Source of the DNA: Candidatus Alistipes faecigallinarum
GTDB lineage: Bacteria > Bacteroidota > Bacteroidia > Bacteroidales > Rikenellaceae
Direction of reading: 5' to 3'
Assembly (NCBI GenBank): GCA_019115605.1
Contig: DXDG01000021.1
Coordinates: forward strand, 1-55,581
Length of the DNA stretch: 55,581 bases
Below, one piece after another: positions 14,914-23,002 of this stretch. Each line of letters opens with the position of its first letter. Position 1 is the stretch's first letter. Made by a program: the position numbers and the translations under genes. Below the pieces are notes generated by a model that saw only the letters and a list, made by a program, of their open reading frames with translations, was not told the origin of the DNA and ran no database searches.

Positions 14914-16095
14914 TTACCACTTCTCCTCCGGGCCGTAATCACCGAAGTCGATGCTAGTCGAGTCGGCCGATACCTTGACGGTGCAAGTGCCCGTCTTGCT
15001 TGTGTCGACCTTGGAGGTAGCGGTGATGGTCACCGTGCCCACCTTGTCCTTTGCGGTCACCTTACCGGTAGCGTCTACCGTGGCGATGGTCGTGTCGCTG
15101 CTCGTCCAGGTCACGCTTGTGTCGGTGCCCGGCTGCACATCAACTGTCGCCTTGAGGGTATAGCTCTTGTTCTGTCCGAGGGTCAGGGTGGCCGGTTCCA
15201 CGGTCACCTTCTTCACGGTTGAGAGAACGGTCACGGTGCAGCTGCCGCTCACGCCGCTGCCGTCCTGGGCCGTAGCGGTTATGGTGGCCGAGCCGGTCTT
15301 CTTGCCCGTCACCTTGCCGGTAGCATCCACCGTAGCAACGGCCGTATCGCTGCTCTTCCAGGTCAGCTCCTTGTTGGTGGCGTCATCGGGCTTGACAGTG
15401 GCCGTGATACTTTTGCTCTCGCCCACATAGATGGCCAAAGCCGCCAGCGTGATACCAGTTACCTTGACTTCCTTGTCGCTGACGGTCACTCGACAGGAGG
15501 CGGTCTTGCCGCCGTCCTCGGTGGTGACGGTAATAGTGGCCTCGCCAGCCTTCACTCCCGTTACTTTGCCATTGGCATCGACAGTAGCAATTTCCGGCTT
15601 GTCAGATTTCCACGTCACTTTCTGATTGGTAGCATCGGCCGGAGCTACGGTGGCCGTCAGAGTCTCGCTGCCGCCCACAAAAATACTCGTTTCGGTCTTG
15701 TTGAGCGTTACGCCCGTAACCGCTACGGAGGTTTCGCTGACGGTTACCTTGCAGGTAGCGGTTTTACCGCCGTCCTCGGTAGTAACAGTGATGGTGGCCT
15801 CGCCAGCCTTTACGCCCGTGACCTTACCGTTGGCATCAACGGTGGCAACAGCCTCATTACCCGACATCCACGTTACCTTCTTGTTCGCGGCATCCGCCGG
15901 TGCGACCGTAGCCGTAAGCGTCTCGCTCGCACCTATGTTGAGTGTGAGAGTGGTTTTGTTAAGCGACACACCGGTAACCGTCACGGCCGGAGGGGTGGGT
16001 TCCGGATCCTCATTTTTACTGCATGACCAGAAGTTGGTCGTAAACAGGACTGCTGTGACAAACAGGGCCGTATATCTGAGTATATTCTTTTTCAT
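14914..16095 (-). CDS. Lipoprotein with four BIG2 (bacterial Ig-like) domains
   Basis: The 393-residue protein has a signal peptide ending NFWSC (Cys25) and a proline-rich linker (31-37). Four tandem BIG2 domains follow at about 38-120, 124-206, 210-291 and 294-376, each with VTGV or a similar opening strand, a TLTATV strand, VTW.S, (I/V)ATVDA.GKVTG and a C-terminal TCTVTV strand. Domains 1 and 2 are almost identical over most of their length, pointing to recent internal duplication. BIG2 domains occur in surface adhesins and as spacers in surface glycoproteins. No catalytic domain is present. It sits between the Hc1-like gene (29 bp) and a fimbrillin-like gene (28 bp). Confidence 0.9.
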   Translation of the reverse strand: MKKNILRYTALFVTAVLFTTNFWSCSKNEDPEPTPPAVTVTGVSLNKTTLTLNIGASETLTATVAPADAANKKVTWMSGNEAVATVDANGKVTGVKAGEATITVTTEDGGKTATCKVTVSETSVAVTGVTLNKTETSIFVGGSETLTATVAPADATNQKVTWKSDKPEIATVDANGKVTGVKAGEATITVTTEDGGKTASCRVTVSDKEVKVTGITLAALAIYVGESKSITATVKPDDATNKELTWKSSDTAVATVDATGKVTGKKTGSATITATAQDGSGVSGSCTVTVLSTVKKVTVEPATLTLGQNKSYTLKATVDVQPGTDTSVTWTSSDTTIATVDATGKVTAKDKVGTVTITATSKVDTSKTGTCTVKVSADSTSIDFGDYGPEEKW

Positions 16096-16124
16096 CTGTT
16101 TTTACATTTTAAGTTAATTCCTAT

Positions 16125-16313
16125 TTACTGCTTTTTCTTTTTCGTCGCTGCAAGGCTTGCCTTGCGAAACGCTTTTGTCAACCGTTCCAATTCCAGCGAA
16201 GCCTTGCGGGCTCGGGTCCCGGCAGCTTTGTTACAACACTCGCTCTGGAGCGTTCCATCGGTCAGAAGAGCCTCGCTCGTCCGACGGATCTCTTTCAACA
16301 GATCTTCAATCAT
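16125..16313 (-). CDS. Hc1/histone H1-like small basic protein
   Basis: This is a 62-residue basic protein. The central segment NKAAGTRARKASLELERLTK followed by FRKASL matches the short histone H1/Hc1-like proteins common in Bacteroidota, which are thought to bind and compact DNA. The C-terminus ends in a lysine run (TKKKKQ). The N-terminal ~25 residues diverge more than the core from the family as I remember it, and a cysteine pair (SECCNK) is present. Being inside a surface-protein operon on a genomic island is unusual for this family. A helix-rich DNA-binding role is inferred from the family only. Confidence 0.8.
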   Translation of the reverse strand: MIEDLLKEIRRTSEALLTDGTLQSECCNKAAGTRARKASLELERLTKAFRKASLAATKKKKQ

Positions 16314-16487
16314 CGTTTCTTCGATTTTAAATGAATATTAGGTCAATGTTTTGGAAACTTGCCTATCTCAACGGATACATTCACCGACAATACTGGATAC
16401 GCTTTCCTCTGCTTGCACACCTGTCGAATCCGTCCAAATTTTCCCATTCTCATTTGAACTCACATTCTGAACGCACACCACTCTCTG

Positions 16488-17918
16488 TCAATTGCCCGCA
16501 GGAAGTTGCGCGCCATATCCCGGTTCAGCTCCGAACAGTTGCACGGCCTTGTCGAAGTTGTAGCGGTTGCCGAACATGGAGACGCGGGTTGTAGACGTTC
16601 CCTGCTTGTTCAAGCCGTGCGCTTCCCGGTAAAGATTTGCGGCCGAATTGGGGTCATAGCTCTCCGTGGTCATGATTTTCAGGGAGGCGAACCCTTTCAG
16701 ATAGGCCGGGTCGATCAAATCCTTAAAGGAACTTGAAGCCGGGAGTTCCCTGTTGTTCTCGTATTTGGAGAGCATTTCCACTTCGTCAAACCGTTTTGCC
16801 GGCACATAGAGCCATTTACCGCCGCTCGTTCCAGCCATCACGATGTCGCCCTTGTTCATGAAGAAGAGGTTGTCGTAGGCCGAACAGATTTTGCGCTTAT
16901 CGGCCGGCAGATTGGAGTCATCCCACCCGGCATCCAGGGCGCCATAATTGTTGCAGCCGAAGATATTGTGATGAACATTGTGGTCGGCTCCGTTTCGAAA
17001 ACGGTATCCGTATCCCATACTCTCCATCTCTTTGGTCGTAGGCCACGAGAACAGCACGGTATTGTGATGGAAATCCACCGTAGACTGGTGAGCCCCGGTA
17101 TCCTGGTTCAATCCGCCGTTAATCTCGCAAGAGGCATAGAGGTTGGAGACAAACACATTGTTGCAAATTTCCCAGGCGCCGCCCATATTGGTCATGATGA
17201 TACCATTGAACGAGGCGTTTAGGAACATGCAGTTGCGAATGATAAGTCGTCCGGCCATCTTGCCGCCGATGAGACGGGTCGTTTTGTTGGGCGGATTGCC
17301 GACCGGCATGATACGCCCGGTCTCACAGCCTTCGGGGCAGCCGAAACGTTCATCGGTCGGATCGGCTTTCGCATACTCATGTACAAGGCCGAGATCGAAG
17401 AAGAGCCCGTCCACGATGATCTGTGCGCTTTTGTTTGAGGTTGCCTCGATCATCAGAAGCCCCTGCCCGATTGTGCCTCGCTGCTCCATCGATGGTTGAA
17501 TGCGTGTGATGTATTTGATCGGGTTGCGGTCAGTGAAGTCATCATTCCAGCCTCCTTCAAGGCTGACATACTTGCCTTTTATCTGAATCCAACCCCGGTC
17601 CAGGGTGCCAAGGTAGTTACCTTGCGCAATGCGGATAAGATCTCCGTCAGCAGCTTGATCAATGGCTTTCTGTATATCCTTCATCGGTGCATCTTTGGAA
17701 CCTTCTGCCCGGGCACTACCTTTTTCAATACTCACATAGTAAATATTGCCGTCTGATTGATGTCGGATAGAGGGATCGGCAGGAGAGGATGCTAGTGTTT
17801 CATTTGTCTTTTGTGCAACTTTACCTATGATTTTTTTACCTAATTGCGCTTCTGCAACTGAATGTGTAGCAAGCATTACAGTTGCTATAAGTACACTTCT
17901 TTTAATAAATATGCTCAT
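16488..17918 (-). CDS. Secreted right-handed beta-helix protein (DUF1565-like)
   Basis: The 476-residue product has a classical signal peptide (IKRSVLIATVMLATHSVAEA) with cleavage expected near residue 24-25. Residues ~60-105 (YYVSIEKGSARAEGSKDAPM, then IQKAIDQAADGDLIRIAQGNY) match the start of DUF1565/pectate-lyase-like folds. Further N- and V-rich repeats, such as RLIIRNCMFLNASFNGIIM, VDFHHNTVLF and HNVHHNIFG, are typical rungs of a parallel beta-helix. Such proteins often cleave or bind polysaccharides, but I see no clear lyase active site. It heads a five-gene run on the minus strand, with a 174-bp gap to the next gene, and could be a target of the regulator upstream. Confidence 0.85.
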   Translation of the reverse strand: MSIFIKRSVLIATVMLATHSVAEAQLGKKIIGKVAQKTNETLASSPADPSIRHQSDGNIYYVSIEKGSARAEGSKDAPMKDIQKAIDQAADGDLIRIAQGNYLGTLDRGWIQIKGKYVSLEGGWNDDFTDRNPIKYITRIQPSMEQRGTIGQGLLMIEATSNKSAQIIVDGLFFDLGLVHEYAKADPTDERFGCPEGCETGRIMPVGNPPNKTTRLIGGKMAGRLIIRNCMFLNASFNGIIMTNMGGAWEICNNVFVSNLYASCEINGGLNQDTGAHQSTVDFHHNTVLFSWPTTKEMESMGYGYRFRNGADHNVHHNIFGCNNYGALDAGWDDSNLPADKRKICSAYDNLFFMNKGDIVMAGTSGGKWLYVPAKRFDEVEMLSKYENNRELPASSSFKDLIDPAYLKGFASLKIMTTESYDPNSAANLYREAHGLNKQGTSTTRVSMFGNRYNFDKAVQLFGAEPGYGAQLPAGN

Positions 17919-18859
17919 CTTTTTTGTTTTTAAGCGTTATTGTTTATAGCAGATTTTCGATTTGGCGTATCGATATTTTCGGTATCGGCATTTACAAATC
18001 GATTCTTTAAACCAACAGAATCAAGATAGTTCTAAAGTGTAGCAACCTCACCAGTTTTTCCAGGTTACGAATACTGTCTTATTCAAGATCTCCGGAGATG
18101 GTAAGCCCTAAATATTGCATCCCTATTATTTCATTCCCGGGCATATTATATTCCTGATGCCTTACCTTCATTTCTGACAATCATATATGGAAAAATGCAA
18201 GATTGCATTAAGGTTCCCTCTTTGACGGAATGATATAGCTTAAACTAATATAGGGAAGTCCTCGTCTTTCTGCATCCGTTAAAAGCAGATGCTTCGCCCA
18301 ATAAAGTACCGGCGTAAAATAAACTTTTTCATAGCTAAATGGTTTTTGTGAATGATTAAAGTTTGTTGTATTATCAATATTCGATTTCGCTCATCGTAAC
18401 GACAGGAAATCCCGGATCGTTGGACAATCATCCGGCAGGCAGTCTTGTTCAGTCCTTTCGGCCGGATGTCCGCAGCCTCTTACGCAAATGCAGACATCGC
18501 ATTCTGAACAACCTTTTGATGACAGCAAGAATGTTGCATTCCGTATCGTTATGTGCATGAGTATCTTCTTCCGGTTGCGCTCCCGTCTCGTGTTCAATTC
18601 GGTCGATCTGCTCTTTGATCATCTGTTGGACCTGATGATAGGAGAGGTCTTTCTGGTCTTTTTGTCCGTTGTTGCCCATAAACCAATGAATTTGATGTAT
18701 GACAAATGTAGCCGCGATTCCCATTGGCGGCTTGGACACACGACGCATAAAACCGGACTATGTACGCATTTTTATTTGCCGGAATCGGACTCTCGGCGCA
18801 TGTCAAGCAGACAAAAGTCTGATATTCAAATGTTTATTTGTCCTGTTCCCGCATGAAAG
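17919..18859. other. Intergenic stretch, about 940 bp, between beta-helix gene and regulator
   Basis: This AT-rich stretch probably holds the promoter and operator of the surface-protein operon, although I find no exact consensus promoter. A 30-codon minus-strand frame (18171-18080) reads like a short gene fragment ending …GLTISGDLE. A 99-codon frame at 18449-18748 is listed separately. It may be a graveyard of mobile-element remnants. Confidence 0.5.
18449..18748 (-). CDS. Hypothetical protein, doubtful
   Basis: This is a 99-codon frame with a hydrophilic, helix-like centre (HQVQQMIKEQIDRIEHE) and several histidines, ending in a very basic tail. I recognise no family. Overlapping frames of similar length exist on both strands, so this may be a remnant or not coding at all. 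It lies between the beta-helix gene and the sensor regulator. Confidence 0.25.
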   Translation of the reverse strand: MRRVSKPPMGIAATFVIHQIHWFMGNNGQKDQKDLSYHQVQQMIKEQIDRIEHETGAQPEEDTHAHNDTECNILAVIKRLFRMRCLHLRKRLRTSGRKD

Positions 18860-18899
18860 CGCGAAAGGCGCATTCCAGCAAGGGAATGCGCCTTTCGCG
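18860..18899 (-). terminator. Hairpin terminator after the hybrid regulator gene
   Basis: A perfect 17-bp stem (18860-18876 with 18883-18899) and a 6-nt loop lie 19 bp after the stop codon. Only CTTTC follows on the minus strand, so the U tract is weak, but the stem is very stable. Confidence 0.7.
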
Positions 18900-18918
18900 T
18901 AAGAAATCAACCGGACCG

Positions 18919-21723
18919 TCAGTCCAGATGGGGCTTCTTGCGATACTGCGACGGGGTCATGCCGAACGTCTGCTTGAATACGCGGCCGAAATAACCGGCA
19001 TCTTCGAACCCGCACTGCATGGCAATGTCCCCGATCGGCAGATCGTTGGAGGAGAGCATCCGTTTGGCCTTCTCCATACGAACATGCAAAATATAGGTAG
19101 TCGTATTGCTGCCTGTAATTACGCGCACCTTCCGATTGAGCTGTGATTTGCTCATACACATCTTTTCAGCAATCTTGTCGGAATTGAGGGCCGTGTCGGA
19201 GAGCTGGGAGTAGACGATATCCGTCAACCGGTCCATGAAGGCCTGGTCGGCCGGCAGCAGCTTGACGCTCTCCGGACAATTATTGCGCAGCGCGCGGGAG
19301 TATTTCTCCCGCAGAACCCGCCGCTGTTCCAGCAGCTTGGCAACGCGCACATGAAGCTCCTCCGTGTTGAAGGGTTTGAGCAGATAGGCGTCAGCCCCGG
19401 CCTCCAGCCCCTGCACCTTGTCCACATCCTCGCTTTTTGCCGTGATGATAATGATCGGAATATGGTTCAGAACGATCGAGTTGCGTATCTCCCGGCACAG
19501 GTCGAATCCGTCCATGCCGGGCATCATCAGGTCGGTCAGGATCAGGTCCGGCATATACTCTGCGGCCTTTTCCAGTCCCTCCTTCCCGTCGCGGGCATAG
19601 AGCAGCCGGTAACGGTCCTTGAGCAACCCTCCGATGTAGAACGCAACATCCTGATTGTCCTCCACGAGCAGGATGGTGGCGGGGTCCGCACCCGACGCCC
19701 CGCTCTCGGGAGAAGCCGGATCGGGGGTCGGGACGGATGGGGTAAGATTCTTCTCGGGTTCGCCCGGGGTCCACTCCTCCCACTGCGAAGCCCCGTGCTT
19801 CAAGGGCAGCGTAACGAAGAAGACCGTACCTTTGCCAACCGCACTTTTGACCGTAATCTGTCCGCCCATCGTCTCCACCATCTGTTTGGCCAGCGACAGC
19901 CCGACTCCTGTCCCCATGTCCATACAGGAATTGTTCCCCTGATAGAACGTCTCGAAAATATGGGGCAGATCCTGTTTGTCGATGCCCTTTCCCGAATCGG
20001 CAATCTGAATAACCAAGTTGTTGTTTTCCTCTGTGGTCGTAATATAGACATGTCCACCCTTCGGCGTATATTTCAAGGCATTGGACAAGAGGTTATGAAT
20101 TATTTTCCGAAAATACTCTGGGACGAAATCGGCTTGAAGAAAGGTTTGTTGCGGCACGAAAATCAGATTGAGGTGTTTTTGCTGGGCAAATACCTGGAAG
20201 TTTTCCACGATCATCCGAATAAAGGCCACGATGTCTCCCGTCCGCCAGTTCGGTTCTTCAATCGAGGAACGGACCTTGGAGATGTTCAGCAGTTGATTGA
20301 CCAGACTCAAAAGATGGTCGCCCTGGCGGATAATGGTTTGCAACGAGGCGGAAGACTCCTGGTCTGTCCCCGTTTTTTCGGACAACTGGTTGGCAAGCCC
20401 GAGAATAACCGTCAACGGCGTGCGGAATTCATGGGTGATATTCGTGAAAAACTTGCTGCGGACAGTCTCCATGTGGCGCATGATCTTCTGCGTCCTGGAT
20501 TTTATGCGCACGACATATAGCAAAAATCCGATTACAATGATCGTCAGCAGTAAAATGGAAATACCCGCAAATAAGATGATATTTTTGGTTCGTTGCTCCA
20601 TGCGGTAGTTCGCCTGGATCAACGCCAACTCTCTGGAACTTTTCTCCTTCTCGAAATTAACCCTGACATTCTGCAAATGAGCCGTGTTTTCGATGTTGCT
20701 GACACTGTCGGCATATTCCCGGCTCAGTTTATAGTTCTCGAAGGCTTTGGGACAGTTGCCCAGTTTTTCGTAATAGAGATAGTTCAACCAATATACTTCA
20801 CGCAAATGCTCCCGCGATTGCATCTCTTTGGCCGTGCGGGAGGCCCGTGTCAGATATTTTTGCGCGGAAGTCATATCCCCTTTGCCCATGTTGACACGCG
20901 CCAGGGCTATGCAGGACTCGATCCAATGCCAGCGGTCCTGGCTTTTCTCCATCAAATCATAGGCGCTCCGGTACTCCCGGATGGCATTGTCCCACTGCCT
21001 GTCCTTCTCCAACAGATTGCCGAAATAGGTATGGCACAGGGAGATCCCGAGGTTGGAACCTGCCGCCTGATTGTGCTGCATGGAACGACGATAGTAAATC
21101 CAGGCCGAGTCGATCATTCCCTGCTTTTCGAAGATTGCGCCGATATTGGCATAATTGATCGCCTGCCCCAGGTCGCTCTCCAACTGCTGCTCCCCGGACA
21201 GGGCCTGACGGAAGGCGAGGATGGCCGCATTGTAGTTCTCCATCGACAATTGCACGTTCCCGATACCATTGAGCGAAATAACCCGGTTCTTCAAGGCGGC
21301 ATAAGAACTTTTGTCGTGGTACTGTTCACATAACGCAAGGGCTTTATAATGATAGGTGGAAGCCTCGTCCATAATACCCATCCGGCGGAAATTGGTTCCG
21401 ATCTGATTACATATCTGGATAATTTCAACGGTATCACAAAGTTGTTCCGCCAACCCTAATGCCTGACGATGATATATGACAGCTTCGTTGAATTTGGCGG
21501 TTTCCCGATAACGCTTGCCCAGCGCTTTGCTGGCACACATCATCCCATACTTGTTCCCTTCAGCCTCAAAACGGTCCAACAAGATGGACAAGGAGTCTAT
21601 CCCAGGGGTAACTCGAACGGTGCTGTCGATCATTTTGCGGGTTTCATCGGTCAGGCCCGACTGAATTGATGTCGATGTACAGGACAACAACAGCAAAGCA
21701 CCTAAACAGATCAGCGATTTCAT
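18919..21723 (-). CDS. Hybrid two-component system: TPR sensor, histidine kinase, receiver and AraC regulator
   Basis: This is a one-polypeptide signalling protein of 934 residues from the preferred start; the numbers below count from an ATG six codons earlier. It has a lipoprotein-like signal (ICLGALLLLSC, Cys21) and a periplasmic region of TPR-like repeats (about 70-345). One membrane helix (387-411) leads to HisKA with H437 in THEFRTP, HATPase with N-box N550 and DSGKG (582-586), a receiver with phospho-acceptor D737 and K789, and an AraC-type HTH (about 845-935). In Bacteroidota such proteins switch on adjacent glycan- or surface-related genes. The start at 21723 is supported by AGAAGAG just upstream. 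TPR rather than Reg_prop sensors are the less common type. It lies upstream of the five-gene surface operon on the same strand. Confidence 0.93.
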   Translation of the reverse strand: MKSLICLGALLLLSCTSTSIQSGLTDETRKMIDSTVRVTPGIDSLSILLDRFEAEGNKYGMMCASKALGKRYRETAKFNEAVIYHRQALGLAEQLCDTVEIIQICNQIGTNFRRMGIMDEASTYHYKALALCEQYHDKSSYAALKNRVISLNGIGNVQLSMENYNAAILAFRQALSGEQQLESDLGQAINYANIGAIFEKQGMIDSAWIYYRRSMQHNQAAGSNLGISLCHTYFGNLLEKDRQWDNAIREYRSAYDLMEKSQDRWHWIESCIALARVNMGKGDMTSAQKYLTRASRTAKEMQSREHLREVYWLNYLYYEKLGNCPKAFENYKLSREYADSVSNIENTAHLQNVRVNFEKEKSSRELALIQANYRMEQRTKNIILFAGISILLLTIIVIGFLLYVVRIKSRTQKIMRHMETVRSKFFTNITHEFRTPLTVILGLANQLSEKTGTDQESSASLQTIIRQGDHLLSLVNQLLNISKVRSSIEEPNWRTGDIVAFIRMIVENFQVFAQQKHLNLIFVPQQTFLQADFVPEYFRKIIHNLLSNALKYTPKGGHVYITTTEENNNLVIQIADSGKGIDKQDLPHIFETFYQGNNSCMDMGTGVGLSLAKQMVETMGGQITVKSAVGKGTVFFVTLPLKHGASQWEEWTPGEPEKNLTPSVPTPDPASPESGASGADPATILLVEDNQDVAFYIGGLLKDRYRLLYARDGKEGLEKAAEYMPDLILTDLMMPGMDGFDLCREIRNSIVLNHIPIIIITAKSEDVDKVQGLEAGADAYLLKPFNTEELHVRVAKLLEQRRVLREKYSRALRNNCPESVKLLPADQAFMDRLTDIVYSQLSDTALNSDKIAEKMCMSKSQLNRKVRVITGSNTTTYILHVRMEKAKRMLSSNDLPIGDIAMQCGFEDAGYFGRVFKQTFGMTPSQYRKKPHLD

Positions 21724-21979
21724 CTCTTCTAAAAAACGCATATGATTAATCTCGAGGCAAAAACTACAAGCATTTGATACCTGACTGTAAATTTAGAAAA
21801 ATATATTTAAAAGTCGCTTTTTTGGATCAAAATAGGGCATATTTTACCGACCTGCCCTAAAACTTGAAAAAAGTTAATGACCTGAAACAGCCTGACAGAC
21901 AAGTCCATCATTCTTTACCGACAGATCAAAACAACCTCCCATATCATCCCGGAATTGGATAAATATTCAATCCAAGATG

Positions 21980-22017
21980 TAGAGATTTACAGAATTCCAG
22001 ATTTCTGTAAATCTCTA
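21980..22017. repeat. 15-bp perfect inverted repeat
   Basis: TAGAGATTTACAGAA (21980-21994) and its complement (22003-22017) flank an 8-nt loop. There is no T run on either side, so it is not a standard terminator. It lies in the AT-rich gap between the regulator and the hip operon and could be a protein-binding site. Confidence 0.75.
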
Positions 22018-22034
22018 ATAAACTATCGGTATCG

Positions 22035-22160
22035 CTACTTCGATCGTTGCTCTTTCAGCTGCAATAAATACTGTCGGGGATTGAATCCGTCTGCCTCGCC
22101 ACTTATTTCCCCTGCCCGAATGGCTGCCGACAAGACTGCCAACCGGTAATCTTGCTCCAT
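22035..22160 (-). CDS. Short antitoxin-like protein or fragment
   Basis: A 41-codon frame ends AAIRAGEISGEADGFNPRQY followed by LLQLKEQRSK. The AGExSGEAxxFxPxxYL pattern resembles the C-terminal tail of ParD/ribbon-helix-helix-type antitoxins, which wraps the toxin. No DNA-binding N-terminus and no toxin gene are next to it, so it may be a remnant. The frame is open further upstream, so the true start is unclear. Confidence 0.35.
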   Translation of the reverse strand: MEQDYRLAVLSAAIRAGEISGEADGFNPRQYLLQLKEQRSK

Positions 22161-22337
22161 GTCATGCTGTTTTGGCCGATCCGAAGTCGCAGACTCTGAC
22201 CGATATTTTGATATGCAACCCTCTTTCATAGACTTTATCCTACAACTTGCCGATACCGACAGACAAATATAAACAAAACGAGATTTCACAACATCAAAAA
22301 CAAGAATCACCCCATCGCCTTCCATCTCCGAAATCTC

Positions 22338-22475
22338 AATATATTGCGATTTATATACGCATCTTGCCAAGGTCCATAACAAAAAGCGTCATACTCACAA
22401 TATAATGCGAATATAAATTGTTTTTACTAGGATAAAACATTATTTTTGCATAAAATCACAATATAATACGAATAT
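22338..22475 (+). promoter_or_regulatory. Candidate HipB operator repeats
   Basis: A 20-bp sequence TCACAATATAATGCGAATAT occurs at 22395-22414 and, with one change, at 22456-22475, flanking the hip promoter. A third, weaker copy (CAATATATTGCGA) lies at 22338-22350. The second strong copy overlaps the hipB start codon. Such spacing suits cooperative autorepression by HipB. Confidence 0.65.
22417..22448 (+). promoter_or_regulatory. hipBST promoter
   Basis: ATTG (22417-22420), a 20-nt spacer and TATTTTTG (22441-22448) form a near-consensus Bacteroidota promoter 25 bp before hipB, between the two strong repeats. Confidence 0.7.
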
Positions 22476-22689
22476 GAACACATTGGGCAACCAAATCAAG
22501 GAGCGCCGGCACCTGTTGAAGATCAAGCAACAGGAGTTGGCCGATCTGGCCGGAGTAAGCATCAATACGGTCGTTGCCGTGGAACGGGGATCAGGCAATC
22601 CGCGGATGACCTCCCTGCTCGCAATATGCAACGTGCTCGGGCTGCAACTGGTTGCTCAATTAAAGGATTTGAACCATGAGACGGTGTGA
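22474..22689 (+). CDS. hipB: HipB-like XRE-family antitoxin/repressor
   Basis: This is a 71-residue helix-turn-helix protein. The IKERRHLLKIKQQELADLAG and VSINTVVAVERG segments (about 8-40) are the classical XRE HTH. It should dimerise, bind the operators around its promoter and repress the operon; in HipBST systems HipB is the DNA-binding partner of the complex. It overlaps the next gene by 14 bp, indicating coupled translation. The length matches short HipB proteins without the long C-terminal tail of E. coli K-12 HipB. Confidence 0.88.
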   Translation: MNTLGNQIKERRHLLKIKQQELADLAGVSINTVVAVERGSGNPRMTSLLAICNVLGLQLVAQLKDLNHETV

Positions 22690-23002
22690 AGTTTACATGC
22701 ACGGAATAAAAGCCGGAGTTTTGACCGAAGAGGACAATCGCACGTTTTGTTTCACCTACGACAAGGCGTATCTGCTCAACGAAAAGAGCGGACCCGTCAG
22801 CCTGACGCTTCCGCTCCAGGCCGAACCCTACCGTTCGAATGTGCTCTTTCCCGTATTTGCAAACATGCTCTCCGAAGGAGAGAATCGGCAGATCCAGTCC
22901 CAACTGCTCCACATAGATGCCGAGGACGATTTCGGCATCCTGCTGGCCACCTGTCAGTTCGACACCGTAGGCGCCATTACCGTAAAACCAATTGAGCCAT
23001 GA
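22676..23002 (+). CDS. hipS: HipS-like antitoxin (HipA N-terminal subdomain)
   Basis: This 108-residue protein corresponds to the N-terminal subdomain of HipA: a YMHGIKAGVLTEE strand-turn, FTYDKAYL, PVSLTLPLQ, and NMLSEGENRQ, as in HipA_N1. In the E. coli O127 HipBST system this part is a separate protein, HipS, that neutralises the kinase. The ends overlap hipB by 14 bp and hipT by 4 bp (ATGA), so all three are translationally coupled. Confidence 0.85.
   Translation: MRRCEVYMHGIKAGVLTEEDNRTFCFTYDKAYLLNEKSGPVSLTLPLQAEPYRSNVLFPVFANMLSEGENRQIQSQLLHIDAEDDFGILLATCQFDTVGAITVKPIEP

Noticed and set aside
19351..20520. Plus-strand 389-codon frame across the hybrid regulator
   Set aside because: It is exactly antisense to the well-supported kinase/receiver coding sequence.
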